Assembly: GCA_046154125.1 (NCBI GenBank)
Contig: JBJXEJ010000174.1
Coordinates: forward strand, 60,860-124,859
DNA length: 64,000 nt
DNA from: PBB1 sp046154125
Lineage (GTDB): Bacteria > Pseudomonadota > Gammaproteobacteria > Burkholderiales > Burkholderiaceae_C
Direction of reading: 5' to 3'
Shown here: piece after piece, positions 7,873-15,978 of the stretch
Numbering within the stretch: the first letter of the stretch is position 1
Layout: each line of letters opens with the position of its first letter
Notes under the pieces: model-generated
Told to the model about the DNA's origin: nothing
The model's input: only the letters and a program-made list of their open reading frames with translations
Databases searched by the model: none
Program-made: the position numbers and the translations under genes

Positions 7873-9258
7873 ATGCACATCCACATCCTCGGCATCTGCG
7901 GCACGTTCATGGGGGGCCTCGCCGCCCTGGCGCGCGAGGCAGGGCACCAGGTCACCGGCTGCGACAGCGGCGTGTACCCGCCGATGAGCGACCAGTTGCG
8001 CGCACTCGGCATCGAGCTGGTCGAGGGTTACGCCGCCGACCAGCTGAGCATGAAGCCCGACCTGTTCGTCGTCGGCAATGTCGTGACGCGTGGCAATCCG
8101 CTGATGGAAGCGGTGCTCAACGATGGCGCGGCTTACACCAGCGGTCCTCAGTGGCTGGCCGAACACGTGCTGCAAGGCCGCCACGTGCTGGCGGTGGCCG
8201 GCACGCACGGCAAGACCACCACCACGGCGATGCTGGCATGGATCCTCGATCAGGCCGGCCTGCAGCCGGGTTTCCTGGTCGGTGGCGTACCGCTCAATTT
8301 CGGCGTCTCGGCAAGACTGGGATCCGGCTCACCGTTCGTCATCGAAGCCGACGAATACGACACTGCATTCTTCGACAAGCGCAGCAAGTTCGTCCTTTAC
8401 CGCGCGCGCACCGCGGTGCTGAACAACCTCGAGTTCGATCACGCCGACATCTTCGACAACCTGGCAGCGATCGAACGGCAGTTCCACCACCTGGTGCGCA
8501 CCGTACCATCCCAGGGCCGCCTGGTGGTCAACGCCCGAGACGAGGCGTTGCAGCGGGTGATCGCGATGGGCAGCTGGAGCGACGTGGTGCGCTTCGGCTC
8601 GCGCAAGGAAACCCCGGGCGAGTTGCGTGCACGCGGCGAGCCGCATGCGTTCGACGTGCTGCGCGGCAGCATGAAGATCGCGCGGGTCGAGTGGTCGCTG
8701 GCCGGCGAGCACAACCAGCTGAACGCGCTGGCCGCGATCGCGGCGGCCGATCACGTCGGCGTGCCGGCCGAGGTCGCGGCAAAGGCACTCGCCAGCTTCG
8801 AGAACGTGCGGCGCCGGCTCGAACTGCGCGGCAGCGCGGCGGGTGTCAGCGTCTACGACGATTTCGCCCACCACCCAACGGCGATGCGCACGACGATCAA
8901 CGGCCTGCGCCGCCAGATCGATGCGCGCTGGAACCCGGCGGCGCAGGCGCGGCCGCGCATCCTGGCCGTGTTCGAGCCGCGCTCGAACACGATGAAGCTC
9001 GGAACGATGAAGGCGCAACTGCCGTGGTCGCTCGAGGAGGCAGACCTGTCGTTCTGCCACAGCGGCGGCCTCGACTGGGACGCGGCGCAGGCACTGGCCC
9101 CGCTCGGCAAGTTGGCCGCAGTCTGCGACAGCATCGATCAACTCGTCGTGCGCGTCGTCGCCGCAGCGCAACCGGGCGACCACGTGCTGTGCATGAGCAA
9201 TGGCGGCTTCGGCGGCGTGCATCAGCGGCTGCTGGACGCGCTGGCCCGCAAAGGCTGA
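7873..9258 (+). CDS. mpl: UDP-MurNAc:L-Ala-gamma-D-Glu-meso-DAP ligase
   Basis: Mpl reattaches the recycled murein tripeptide to UDP-MurNAc in the cytoplasm, so that peptidoglycan fragments can be reused. The 461-residue product starts MHIHILGICGTFMGGLAALA and has the Mur-ligase ATP loop GTHGKTTTTAML. VIEADEYDTAFFDKRSKF and NNLEFDHADIFDN distinguish Mpl from MurC, and the C-terminal domain has SVYDDFAHHPTA. The frame stays open upstream into hemL, but the ATG at 7873 gives the correct N-terminus. It follows hemL by about 80 bases and is far from the mur cluster on the opposite strand, as expected for a recycling enzyme. Confidence 0.97.
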   Translation: MHIHILGICGTFMGGLAALAREAGHQVTGCDSGVYPPMSDQLRALGIELVEGYAADQLSMKPDLFVVGNVVTRGNPLMEAVLNDGAAYTSGPQWLAEHVLQGRHVLAVAGTHGKTTTTAMLAWILDQAGLQPGFLVGGVPLNFGVSARLGSGSPFVIEADEYDTAFFDKRSKFVLYRARTAVLNNLEFDHADIFDNLAAIERQFHHLVRTVPSQGRLVVNARDEALQRVIAMGSWSDVVRFGSRKETPGELRARGEPHAFDVLRGSMKIARVEWSLAGEHNQLNALAAIAAADHVGVPAEVAAKALASFENVRRRLELRGSAAGVSVYDDFAHHPTAMRTTINGLRRQIDARWNPAAQARPRILAVFEPRSNTMKLGTMKAQLPWSLEEADLSFCHSGGLDWDAAQALAPLGKLAAVCDSIDQLVVRVVAAAQPGDHVLCMSNGGFGGVHQRLLDALARKG

Positions 9259-9277
9259 TGCGCGCGGGATCCCCGCC

Positions 9278-9898
9278 TTGATCACGCACCTGCTGTACCT
9301 GCACGGGTTCCGCTCGTCGCCGCAATCGAAGAAGGCGCAGCAGTTCGGCGACTGGGTGCGGGTGCATCGGCCCGACCTGCGCTGGTGGTGCCCGCAGTTG
9401 CCCGCGTCACCCCGCGAGGCGCTCGCGTTGCTGGATGAAGGCACGAAGGACTGGCCGCTGGCACACACCGCGGTGGTCGGCAGCTCGCTGGGGGGCTTCT
9501 ACGCGACGGTGCTGGCCGAACGATGGGCCCGCCGCGGCGAACGGGCCAGTGGCGGTTCCGTGCGTGTGGTCCTGCTGAACCCGGCCGTCCATCCGGCACG
9601 CGACCTGGCTGCCCACATCGGCGAAACGACCCCCTGGCACGGCGGCGACCGATTTTTCTTCCGGCCCGAGTTCGTCACCGAGTTGCAGGAGGAGACACCG
9701 CTCGATCTCACCCGGCCGCAGCGTTACTTCGCCATCATCGCGAAGGGCGACGAGGTGCTCGACTGGCGCGAGATGACGGCCAGGTATGCGGGCTGCACTG
9801 TGCGCTTGATCGAAGGCGGCGATCACGCCCTCAGCGACTTCGACGATCACCTGGCCGCGGCGATCGGCTTCCTGGGATTGGAAGCCGATCCGGCGTGA
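9278..9898 (+). CDS. YqiA-family alpha/beta-hydrolase (putative esterase)
   Basis: About 206 residues form an alpha/beta-hydrolase of the UPF0227/YqiA type. It has an early YLHGFRSSP oxyanion segment, the nucleophile elbow VGSSLGGFYA, an acidic residue in IAKGDEVLDW and the His in EGGDHALSDF. Members hydrolyse short-chain esters; the natural substrate is unknown. The only in-frame start near the natural N-terminus is a TTG at 9278, with no ATG or GTG available between the mpl stop and YLHGF. It follows mpl by 19 bases and is probably translated from the same message. Its stop abuts the stop of a convergent small gene. Confidence 0.85.
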   Translation: MITHLLYLHGFRSSPQSKKAQQFGDWVRVHRPDLRWWCPQLPASPREALALLDEGTKDWPLAHTAVVGSSLGGFYATVLAERWARRGERASGGSVRVVLLNPAVHPARDLAAHIGETTPWHGGDRFFFRPEFVTELQEETPLDLTRPQRYFAIIAKGDEVLDWREMTARYAGCTVRLIEGGDHALSDFDDHLAAAIGFLGLEADPA

Positions 9899-10105
9899 TC
9901 ACCAGTTGATGATGGTCTTAATCACGCTGCCCCAGACCACGATGTTGAACCAGAGCAGTGCGACCGCAAACGCCCAGCGCCGGAACGTCCGGGTGCGCTT
10001 GAGCCAGAGGTCGATGCCGGTGGCGATGAAGATGCCGAAGCACAGCAGACTGATGCCGCCCATCAACCCGAGAATGCTGGCCATCACCCAGTCAAAAGGC
10101 CTCAT
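9899..10105 (-). CDS. Small two-helix membrane protein of unknown function
   Basis: A 68-residue protein begins MRPFDWVMASILG. It has two hydrophobic segments (about residues 8-31 and 43-62) separated by the basic stretch LKRTRTFRRW. I chose the ATG at 10105, because the longer frame (to 10192) adds a non-hydrophobic extension without a ribosome-binding site. I do not recognise a family. It lies downstream of lpxC and another tiny membrane gene on the same strand, and abuts the esterase stop on the other strand. The hydrophobic pattern supports real coding. Confidence 0.55.
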   Translation of the reverse strand: MRPFDWVMASILGLMGGISLLCFGIFIATGIDLWLKRTRTFRRWAFAVALLWFNIVVWGSVIKTIINW

Positions 10106-10166
10106 GTCGTCGCCATCTCTCTCAGTTTGGTTGCCGCACTCGACAGTTTGAAGCCGCGTGATGGCA

Positions 10167-10355
10167 TCACACCGCCACCACAAAGCGCTCAAGGATCAGC
10201 ACCGCGAAGAACCCCAGCGCCGCGATCACCACCCACTTGATGATGCGGATACCGATCCGGCGGTAGCGCAGCTGGCCGGTGCCCACGTACATCGCCAGGC
10301 ACACCAGGCCAGCGACGAGCAGCAACAGCACCACCCACCGGAAGATCAGCATCAC
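10167..10355 (-). CDS. Small membrane protein translationally coupled to lpxC
   Basis: The 62-residue product starts MMLIFRWVVLLLLV and has two hydrophobic segments (about 4-24 and 39-58) separated by a basic stretch (RYRRIGIRIIK). Its ATG overlaps the lpxC stop by 4 bases (ATGA), the usual sign of coupled translation, so it is very likely expressed as the last part of the division/cell-wall cluster. I do not recognise a function. It may belong with the next small gene as a pair. Confidence 0.65.
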   Translation of the reverse strand: MMLIFRWVVLLLLVAGLVCLAMYVGTGQLRYRRIGIRIIKWVVIAALGFFAVLILERFVVAV

Positions 10356-11290
10356 CAGGCCGGCGCGAGTTCGGCCAGGCCGGCCGGCGCCTTCGATGCA
10401 TCGCCGAACGTGACGATGTCGTAGCAGGAGGGGTCGGCGAGCACCGCGCGCACCAGCTTGTTGTTGAGCGCATGCCCCGACTTGAAGGCACTGTAGGCGC
10501 CGATCAGCGGGTGACCGATGATGAACAGGTCGCCGATCGCATCGAGGATCTTGTGCTTGACGAATTCGTCGTCGTAGCGCAGCCCTCCCGCGTTGAGCAC
10601 CTTGTAGTCGTCGACCACGACGACGTTGTCGAGGCTGCCGCCGAGACCCAGCCCGCGCGAGCGCATCAACTCGACGTCCTTCGTGAAACCGAAGGTGCGC
10701 GCGCGCGCGATCTCGCGCTTGTACTGGCCCGACCCCATGTCGAACACCACGTGCTGGCCGGTCTGGTTGACGGCGGGATGGTCAAACGCGATCTCGAAGG
10801 TCAGCTTGTAGCCGTCGAACGGTTCGAGCCGCGCCCACTTCAGGCTCGGCCCCTCGCCTTCGCGCACCTCGACCGGCTTCAGGATGCGCAGGAAACGCTT
10901 CGGCGCATCCTGCAACTCGATGCCGGCGCTCTGCAGCAGGAACACGAACGAGGCCGCCGAGCCATCGAGGATCGGCACCTCTTCGGCGGTGATGTCGACG
11001 ATCAGGTTGTCGATGCCCAGGCCTGCGCACGCCGACAGCAGGTGCTCGACGGTGTTGACCTTCGGCGCGCCCGGGTCGCCGCCCGGTGACAAGGCGGTCG
11101 CCATGCGGGTGTCGCACACCGAATGCGCATGGACCGGAATATCCACGGGCTGCGGCAGATCGACGCGGCGAAACACGACGCCGCTGTCTGCCGGCGCCGG
11201 GCGCAGGGTCAGCTCGACCCGCTGCCCGCCGTGCACACCCACCCCCACCGCGCGGGTGAGCGACTTGAGCGTGCGTTGGGCCAACATCAA
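10352..11290 (-). CDS. lpxC: UDP-3-O-acyl-N-acetylglucosamine deacetylase
   Basis: LpxC catalyses the committed deacetylation step of lipid A synthesis and is a zinc enzyme. The 312-residue protein shows the zinc His in NTVEHLLSA and the pair His/Asp in VKHKILDAIGDL, followed by GHPLIGAY. TLDGSAASF is replaced by the equivalent ILDGSAASFVF. The length is normal. It is the last large gene of the dcw cluster, 111 bases after ftsZ, the usual place in proteobacteria. The start MMLAQRTL has two adjacent ATG codons; either could be used. Confidence 0.98.
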   Translation of the reverse strand: MMLAQRTLKSLTRAVGVGVHGGQRVELTLRPAPADSGVVFRRVDLPQPVDIPVHAHSVCDTRMATALSPGGDPGAPKVNTVEHLLSACAGLGIDNLIVDITAEEVPILDGSAASFVFLLQSAGIELQDAPKRFLRILKPVEVREGEGPSLKWARLEPFDGYKLTFEIAFDHPAVNQTGQHVVFDMGSGQYKREIARARTFGFTKDVELMRSRGLGLGGSLDNVVVVDDYKVLNAGGLRYDDEFVKHKILDAIGDLFIIGHPLIGAYSAFKSGHALNNKLVRAVLADPSCYDIVTFGDASKAPAGLAELAPAW

Positions 11291-11296
11291 TTCATT

Positions 11297-11400
11297 CTAG
11301 GGACGACGTCAAGCGCAGGCCCCAGCCTGCCCGGCGCCCGGCCGCCCGAGGCCGGGCGACGCCCCTCGGGAGCAGGAGCGCCAGCGACTGGGGGGCCGTG
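11297..11400. repeat. GC-rich intergenic repeat with hairpin between ftsZ and lpxC
   Basis: This gap contains an 8-bp perfect stem (CGCCCGGC at 11335-11342 with GCCGGGCG at 11351-11358, loop of 8). After it comes a stretch near 11363-11388 starting CCCCTCGGGAGCAGGAGCG that resembles 40198-40225. The GGCCGCCC-GAGG core is also found at 41696-41711. There is no T-run, so it is not a classic rho-independent terminator. It looks like one copy of a dispersed intergenic repeat of the kind common in Burkholderiales. Confidence 0.5.
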
Positions 11401-11401
11401 T

Positions 11402-12628
11402 TCAATCGGCTTGCTTGCGCAGGAACGCCGGGATCTCGATCTCGTCCATGCCGTTGCTGGCCAGCGCGTCGACCTTGGCCGCCGCAGTGCGGGTGCGCCA
11501 CACGCTCGGCGTGCTCAGCGAGCCGTAGTCGGGGCTGTTGTGCCCGCCCTGCATGCCGAGTCCGGGCGCGTTGAGCATCGGATTCAGCGCGTGGTTCAGG
11601 ATTGGCAGGTTGTCGGTGCCAGTGCGCTGCATCGGCGCGCTGTGCACGACGCTGATCGGCGCCTGCTGACGACGCGCAGGGCTCAGGCCGGTGGCGATCA
11701 CCGTGACTCGCAGCTTGTCGCCCAGGGCTTCGTCGTACACGGTGCCGAAGATCACATGGGCATCTTCCGCCGCGTAACGGCGGATGGTGTTCATCGCGTT
11801 CTTGCTTTCGGACAGCTTCAGCGTGCTGCGGTTCGCGGCGATCAGGACCAGCACGCCCTTCGCGCCGGACAGATCGATGCCTTCGAGAAGGGGGCACGCC
11901 ACGGCGGCATCGGCCGCCTTGGTGGCGCGGTCCGGACCGCTCGCCTGGGCGGTGCCCATCATGGCCTTGCCGGGCTCGCTCATCACCGTCTTCACGTCCT
12001 CGAAGTCGACGTTGACCATGCCATGCATGTGAATGATGTCGCTGATTCCGCCGACGGCGTTCTTCAGCACGTCGTTGGCTTCGGCGAAGGCCTGATCCTG
12101 CGTCACGTCGTCGCCGAGCACCTCGAGCAGCTTCTCGTTGAGCACCACGATCAGCGAATCGACATTGGCTTCCAGCTCGGCCAGTCCGGCGTCGGCCGCC
12201 TTCATGCGGCGGTTTCCTTCGAACTCGAACGGCTTGGTCACCACGCCGACGGTCAGGATGCCCATTTCCTTCGCGATGCGCGCGATCACCGGCGCGGCGC
12301 CGGTGCCCGTGCCGCCGCCCATGCCGGCGGTGATGAACAGCATGTGCGCGCCGGTGATGGCCTGGCGGATTCGCTCGTCGGCTTCCAGCGCCGCAGCCTT
12401 GCCGGCCTCGGGCTTGGCGCCCGCGCCCAGCCCGGTGCTGCCGAGCTGGATCAGGTGATGTGCCGTGGAGCGGTTCAACGCCTGCGCGTCGGTGTTCGCA
12501 TTGACGAACTCCACGCCCTGAACGCCCTGAGAAATCATGTGGTCGACCGCGTTGCCGCCGCCGCCGCCGACGCCGATCACCTTGATCTGGGTGCCGAGGT
12601 CAAATTCTTCGATCATTTCGATGGCCAT
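11402..12628 (-). CDS. ftsZ: Cell division GTPase FtsZ
   Basis: This tubulin-like GTPase of 408 residues forms the Z ring. It has the tubulin signature GGGTGTGAAP, early GVGGGGGNAVDHM, and the C-terminal peptide EIEIPAFLRKQAD that binds FtsA and ZipA. The frame is open to 12787, but the ATG at 12628 (MAIEMIEEFDLG) is the standard start and has GGAG 6 bases upstream. A 225-base gap separates it from ftsA, unusually wide for this tightly packed cluster, with a strong hairpin inside. Extra promoters before ftsZ are common, so separate control is plausible. Confidence 0.99.
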   Translation of the reverse strand: MAIEMIEEFDLGTQIKVIGVGGGGGNAVDHMISQGVQGVEFVNANTDAQALNRSTAHHLIQLGSTGLGAGAKPEAGKAAALEADERIRQAITGAHMLFITAGMGGGTGTGAAPVIARIAKEMGILTVGVVTKPFEFEGNRRMKAADAGLAELEANVDSLIVVLNEKLLEVLGDDVTQDQAFAEANDVLKNAVGGISDIIHMHGMVNVDFEDVKTVMSEPGKAMMGTAQASGPDRATKAADAAVACPLLEGIDLSGAKGVLVLIAANRSTLKLSESKNAMNTIRRYAAEDAHVIFGTVYDEALGDKLRVTVIATGLSPARRQQAPISVVHSAPMQRTGTDNLPILNHALNPMLNAPGLGMQGGHNSPDYGSLSTPSVWRTRTAAAKVDALASNGMDEIEIPAFLRKQAD

Positions 12629-12740
12629 GTGATGCTCCAGTGCTTGTGTGCAGTTGCCGTGTTGAAGAGAGAACCGGGGTGAATCCCGTGTTTGCCGTGT
12701 TTCTTGTCGTCGTCGTTTCAAGGTCGCATTCGCGGCGCGT

Positions 12741-12779
12741 CGGGCGGCGGTCGCGCCGGAGGTGCGCGGTTGCCGCCCG
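12741..12779 (-). promoter_or_regulatory. Long hairpin in the ftsA-ftsZ gap
   Basis: Two 16-base arms (12741-12756 and 12764-12779) are complementary except for a 3-base internal mismatch, leaving an 8-bp and a 5-bp GC stem around a 7-base loop. It lies about 110 bases upstream of the ftsZ start, outside any gene. No T-run follows. It could be a partial terminator, a processing site or an mRNA-stability element that sets the FtsA:FtsZ ratio. Confidence 0.45.
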
Positions 12780-12853
12780 GGTGACATCCGCGTTCGGTCT
12801 GGGTGTCGCTGGTGAGGTGAGTCATCGGGTGTCTGCGCGGTGAATGCGTTTTT

Positions 12854-14083
12854 TCAGAAGTTGCCGAGGAACCAGTCGCGTGCGCGACCCAGCACCGTCT
12901 TGACCGAGCCGGCCTGCTGCGCCGCGCGCAAGCCACGCGAGCGCGCGGTGCGGCCTTCTTCGAGCAGGCCCATCACGGTGGCCGAGCGGGTGTTCGCGAC
13001 CATGTCCTGCAGCGCGCCGTGGTACAGCGGGATGCCCTTGCGAACCGGCTTCAGGAAGATGTCCTCGCCGAGCTCGACCATGCCCGGCATCACCGCCGCG
13101 CCGCCGCAGATCACGATGCCCGACGACAGCAGCTCCTCGTAGCCGGACTCGCGGATGACCTGGTGCACCAGCGAATAGATCTCCTCGATGCGCGGCTCGA
13201 TCACGCCGGCCAGCGCCTGGCGGCTCAGCATGCGCGGCGGGCGGTCACCGAGGCCGGGCACCTCGAGCTGGTCGCTCGGGTCGGCCAGCAATTGCTTGGC
13301 CACCCCATATTCGACCTTGATCTCTTCGGCGTCCTTGGTCGGCGTGCGCAGCGCCATCGCGATGTCGCTGGTGATCAGGTCGCCGGCGATCGGGATCACC
13401 GCGGTGTGGCGGATCGCGCCGTCGGTGAAGATCGCCACGTCGGTGGTGCCGGCGCCGATGTCGACCAGCGCCACGCCCAGGTCCTTCTCGTCGTCGGTCA
13501 GCACCGCATGGCTGCTGGCGCTCGGGTTCAGCACCAGCTGATCGACTTCGAGTCCGCAGCGGCGCACGCACTTGACGATGTTCTCGGCCGCGCTCTGTGC
13601 GCCGGTCACGATGTGCACCTTCACTTCGAGGCGGCCGCCGCTCATGCCGATAGGCTCCTTCACCTCATGGCCGTCGATGACGAATTCCTGCGGCTCGACC
13701 AGCAGCAGACGCTGGTCATTCGGGATGTTGATCGCCTTGGCGGTCTCGACCACACGTGCCACATCGACCGGCGTCACTTCCTTGTCGCGCACGATCACCA
13801 TGCCGGTGCTGTTCTGCCCGCGAATATGGCTGCCGGTGATGCCGGTGTAGACGCGGGTGATCTTGCAGTCGGCCATCATCTCGGCCTCTTTGAGTGCCTG
13901 CTGGATGCTCTGCACGGTGGCGTCAATGTTCACCACCACGCCTCGCTTGAGGCCATGCGTGGGCGCGCTGCCGAGACCGGCCACGCGCAACTCGCCTCCG
14001 GGCAGCAGCTCGGCCACGACCACCATCACCTTCGCGGTGCCGATGTCGAGACCGACCACCAGATCTTTCAGTTCCTTGGCCAT
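12854..14083 (-). CDS. ftsA: Cell division protein FtsA
   Basis: This actin-like ATPase of 409 residues ties FtsZ to the membrane and recruits later division proteins. It has the phosphate-1 segment LVVGLDIGTAKVMVVVAE, phosphate-2 LVDIGAGTTDVAIF, the adenosine segment SGIVICGGAAVMPG and a C-terminal amphipathic tail ending RDWFLGNF that should bind the membrane. It starts 13 bases after ftsQ. Length and order match the family. Confidence 0.98.
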   Translation of the reverse strand: MAKELKDLVVGLDIGTAKVMVVVAELLPGGELRVAGLGSAPTHGLKRGVVVNIDATVQSIQQALKEAEMMADCKITRVYTGITGSHIRGQNSTGMVIVRDKEVTPVDVARVVETAKAINIPNDQRLLLVEPQEFVIDGHEVKEPIGMSGGRLEVKVHIVTGAQSAAENIVKCVRRCGLEVDQLVLNPSASSHAVLTDDEKDLGVALVDIGAGTTDVAIFTDGAIRHTAVIPIAGDLITSDIAMALRTPTKDAEEIKVEYGVAKQLLADPSDQLEVPGLGDRPPRMLSRQALAGVIEPRIEEIYSLVHQVIRESGYEELLSSGIVICGGAAVMPGMVELGEDIFLKPVRKGIPLYHGALQDMVANTRSATVMGLLEEGRTARSRGLRAAQQAGSVKTVLGRARDWFLGNF

Positions 14084-14096
14084 CCGATCCTCTCGC

Positions 14097-14942
14097 TCAA
14101 TTCCTGGTGCCCGCAGCGCCCGGTCCGTTGACCGGGTTCAGCGTTGTCGTGATGCCCCGCAGGCGCAGGGCGTAACCGTCGCGGTGTCGCAGATCGGCGT
14201 ACACCAGCGGGGCTTGAAACTGTTCTGTCATCTGGCTCACCGTGCCAACGAAACGTTCGGCGCGTGTCACCACCTCGTCATCGCTGCCGCGTCCCAGCTC
14301 GACCTTGGCGCCGCTGTCCAGCTCCGCACGCCACGAGGCACGGCTCGACAGCCGCAGCGCGTCGACCCGGCGGTCGAGCCGGCCGAAGACCGACTGCAAG
14401 CGCGCCAGCATCGCCAGCATGGCGGCCGAACTGCCGTCCGGCCCTTCGAGCGACGGCAGGCCCTCCTCCTCGACATCGCCGACGCTGGCCTCGAAGACCT
14501 CGCCGAGCGTGTTGACGAGCTGGTCGGATGCACCGCCGCCGCGCCACAGCGCGGCCGGACGGTGCTCTTCGAGACGCACCAGCAGTCGGTTCGGCCACAC
14601 ACGCTGCACCACCGCGCGGCGCACCCAGGGCACCGACTCGAACGCGCGCTGGTCGGCCTGCAGATCGGTGGTGAAGAAGTTGCCACGCAGCTTCGGCACC
14701 GCATTGACTCGCACTGTGGCCACGGTGTTGCGCGTCAGGTCGCCTTCGATCCCGATCGAGCCCAGCGCGAACGCAGGCTGGCGGGTCAGCAGGTGCACCG
14801 CAGTCGCGCCAAGCAGCGCCGCAGCCAGCACGAACAACCCGTTCGCGGTGTATCCCATCCACCGGACATCGGCCGGCAGCGGCTGCCGCGAAGCGGATTC
14901 GCGCCGGGCTGACAGCGATCGGACAAAGGGGGTGCCGGCCAT
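14097..14942 (-). CDS. ftsQ: Cell division protein FtsQ
   Basis: This bitopic inner-membrane protein of about 281 residues links the early and late divisome through FtsB and FtsL. A cytoplasmic tail (1-32) is followed by one membrane segment (about 33-52). Then come a periplasmic POTRA-like domain (near 55-125, FALGSIGIEGDLTRNT) and the FtsQ domain with WVRRAVVQRVWPNRLLVRLEE. I chose the ATG at 14942 (MAGTPFVRS). The longer frame to 14996 runs inside ddlB and gives an unlikely Arg-rich extension. The gap after the ddlB stop is 7 bases. Confidence 0.96.
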   Translation of the reverse strand: MAGTPFVRSLSARRESASRQPLPADVRWMGYTANGLFVLAAALLGATAVHLLTRQPAFALGSIGIEGDLTRNTVATVRVNAVPKLRGNFFTTDLQADQRAFESVPWVRRAVVQRVWPNRLLVRLEEHRPAALWRGGGASDQLVNTLGEVFEASVGDVEEEGLPSLEGPDGSSAAMLAMLARLQSVFGRLDRRVDALRLSSRASWRAELDSGAKVELGRGSDDEVVTRAERFVGTVSQMTEQFQAPLVYADLRHRDGYALRLRGITTTLNPVNGPGAAGTRN

Positions 14943-14949
14943 GGTGTGG

Positions 14950-15978
14950 TCAGAGGTCCGGGGCGAGCACGGGCGACGCCGTGGCCAGCTGCGCATCGAG
15001 TCGCGCCTGGCCGACGATCAGCAGGCAGAGCTGGTCGTAGGCCAGGCCGATGGACCGGGCCGACATCGGCACCAGCGAATGCGACGTCATGCCCGGCGAG
15101 GTGTTCATCTCGAGCAGGAACGGCTGGCGATCGGAAGCGCGGATCATCAGGTCGGCGCGGCCCCAGCCGCGGCAGCCGAGCGCGCGGTACGAGGCGAGCG
15201 ACAGACGCTGGATCTCGCGCTCCTCGGCCTCGGGCAGACCACTCGGGCACTGGTACTGGACGGCGTCGGTGAAGTACTTGTTCTGGTAGTCGTAGGCGCC
15301 CTCGGGTGCCCGGATGCGGATCACCGGCAGCGCGCGAGCATCGACTCCTTCACCGATCACCGGGCAGGTGACTTCCTCGCCGGCGATGAACTCCTCGCAC
15401 AGCACGTCGGCGTCGTACCTGGAGGCCAGCGCCACCGCCTGCTGCATCTGCCGATCGACATCGTCGCCGCCGACCACCTTGGTCACGCCGATCGACGAAC
15501 CCTCGCGCGGCGGCTTGACGATCAGCGGCAGGCCGAGTTGGTCAGGAACTCGGCGCACCTGGTCGAAGCCGTGCTCGCCGGGCGGCAGCCACACATGGCG
15601 CGGTGTCGGCAGCCCTTCGGCCAGCCAGATGCGCTTGGTCATCACCTTGTCCATCGCCACCGCCGATGCCATCACGCCGGAGCCGGTGTACGGAATCCCG
15701 AGCAATTCGAGCGCGCCCTGCACCGTTCCGTCCTCGCCATGGCGTCCGTGCAGCGCGATGAAGCAACGTGCGATGCCCATCCGCCGCAGCTCGGACAGGT
15801 CGCGCTCTGCCGGGTCGAAGCCCTGCGCATCGACGCCCAGCGACTGCAATGAAGCCAGCACGCCGCCGCCCGACATCAGCGAAATCGCGCGTTCGGCCGA
15901 GGTTCCACCCATCAGCACAGCGACCTTTCCGAGGTCGGTCACCGCAACCTTGCCGAGGACTTTCGGATCGATGCTCAT
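14950..15978 (-). CDS. ddlB: D-alanine--D-alanine ligase
   Basis: DdlB joins two D-Ala residues with ATP to make the dipeptide used by MurF. The 342-residue ATP-grasp protein has VAVLMGGTSAERAISLMSG at the N-terminus, the ALHGRHGEDGTVQG segment, LIVKPPREGSSIGV for ATP binding and FLLEMNTSPGMTSHSL near the metal site. It overlaps murC by 4 bases and stands before ftsQ, as in most proteobacterial dcw clusters. Confidence 0.98.
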   Translation of the reverse strand: MSIDPKVLGKVAVTDLGKVAVLMGGTSAERAISLMSGGGVLASLQSLGVDAQGFDPAERDLSELRRMGIARCFIALHGRHGEDGTVQGALELLGIPYTGSGVMASAVAMDKVMTKRIWLAEGLPTPRHVWLPPGEHGFDQVRRVPDQLGLPLIVKPPREGSSIGVTKVVGGDDVDRQMQQAVALASRYDADVLCEEFIAGEEVTCPVIGEGVDARALPVIRIRAPEGAYDYQNKYFTDAVQYQCPSGLPEAEEREIQRLSLASYRALGCRGWGRADLMIRASDRQPFLLEMNTSPGMTSHSLVPMSARSIGLAYDQLCLLIVGQARLDAQLATASPVLAPDL

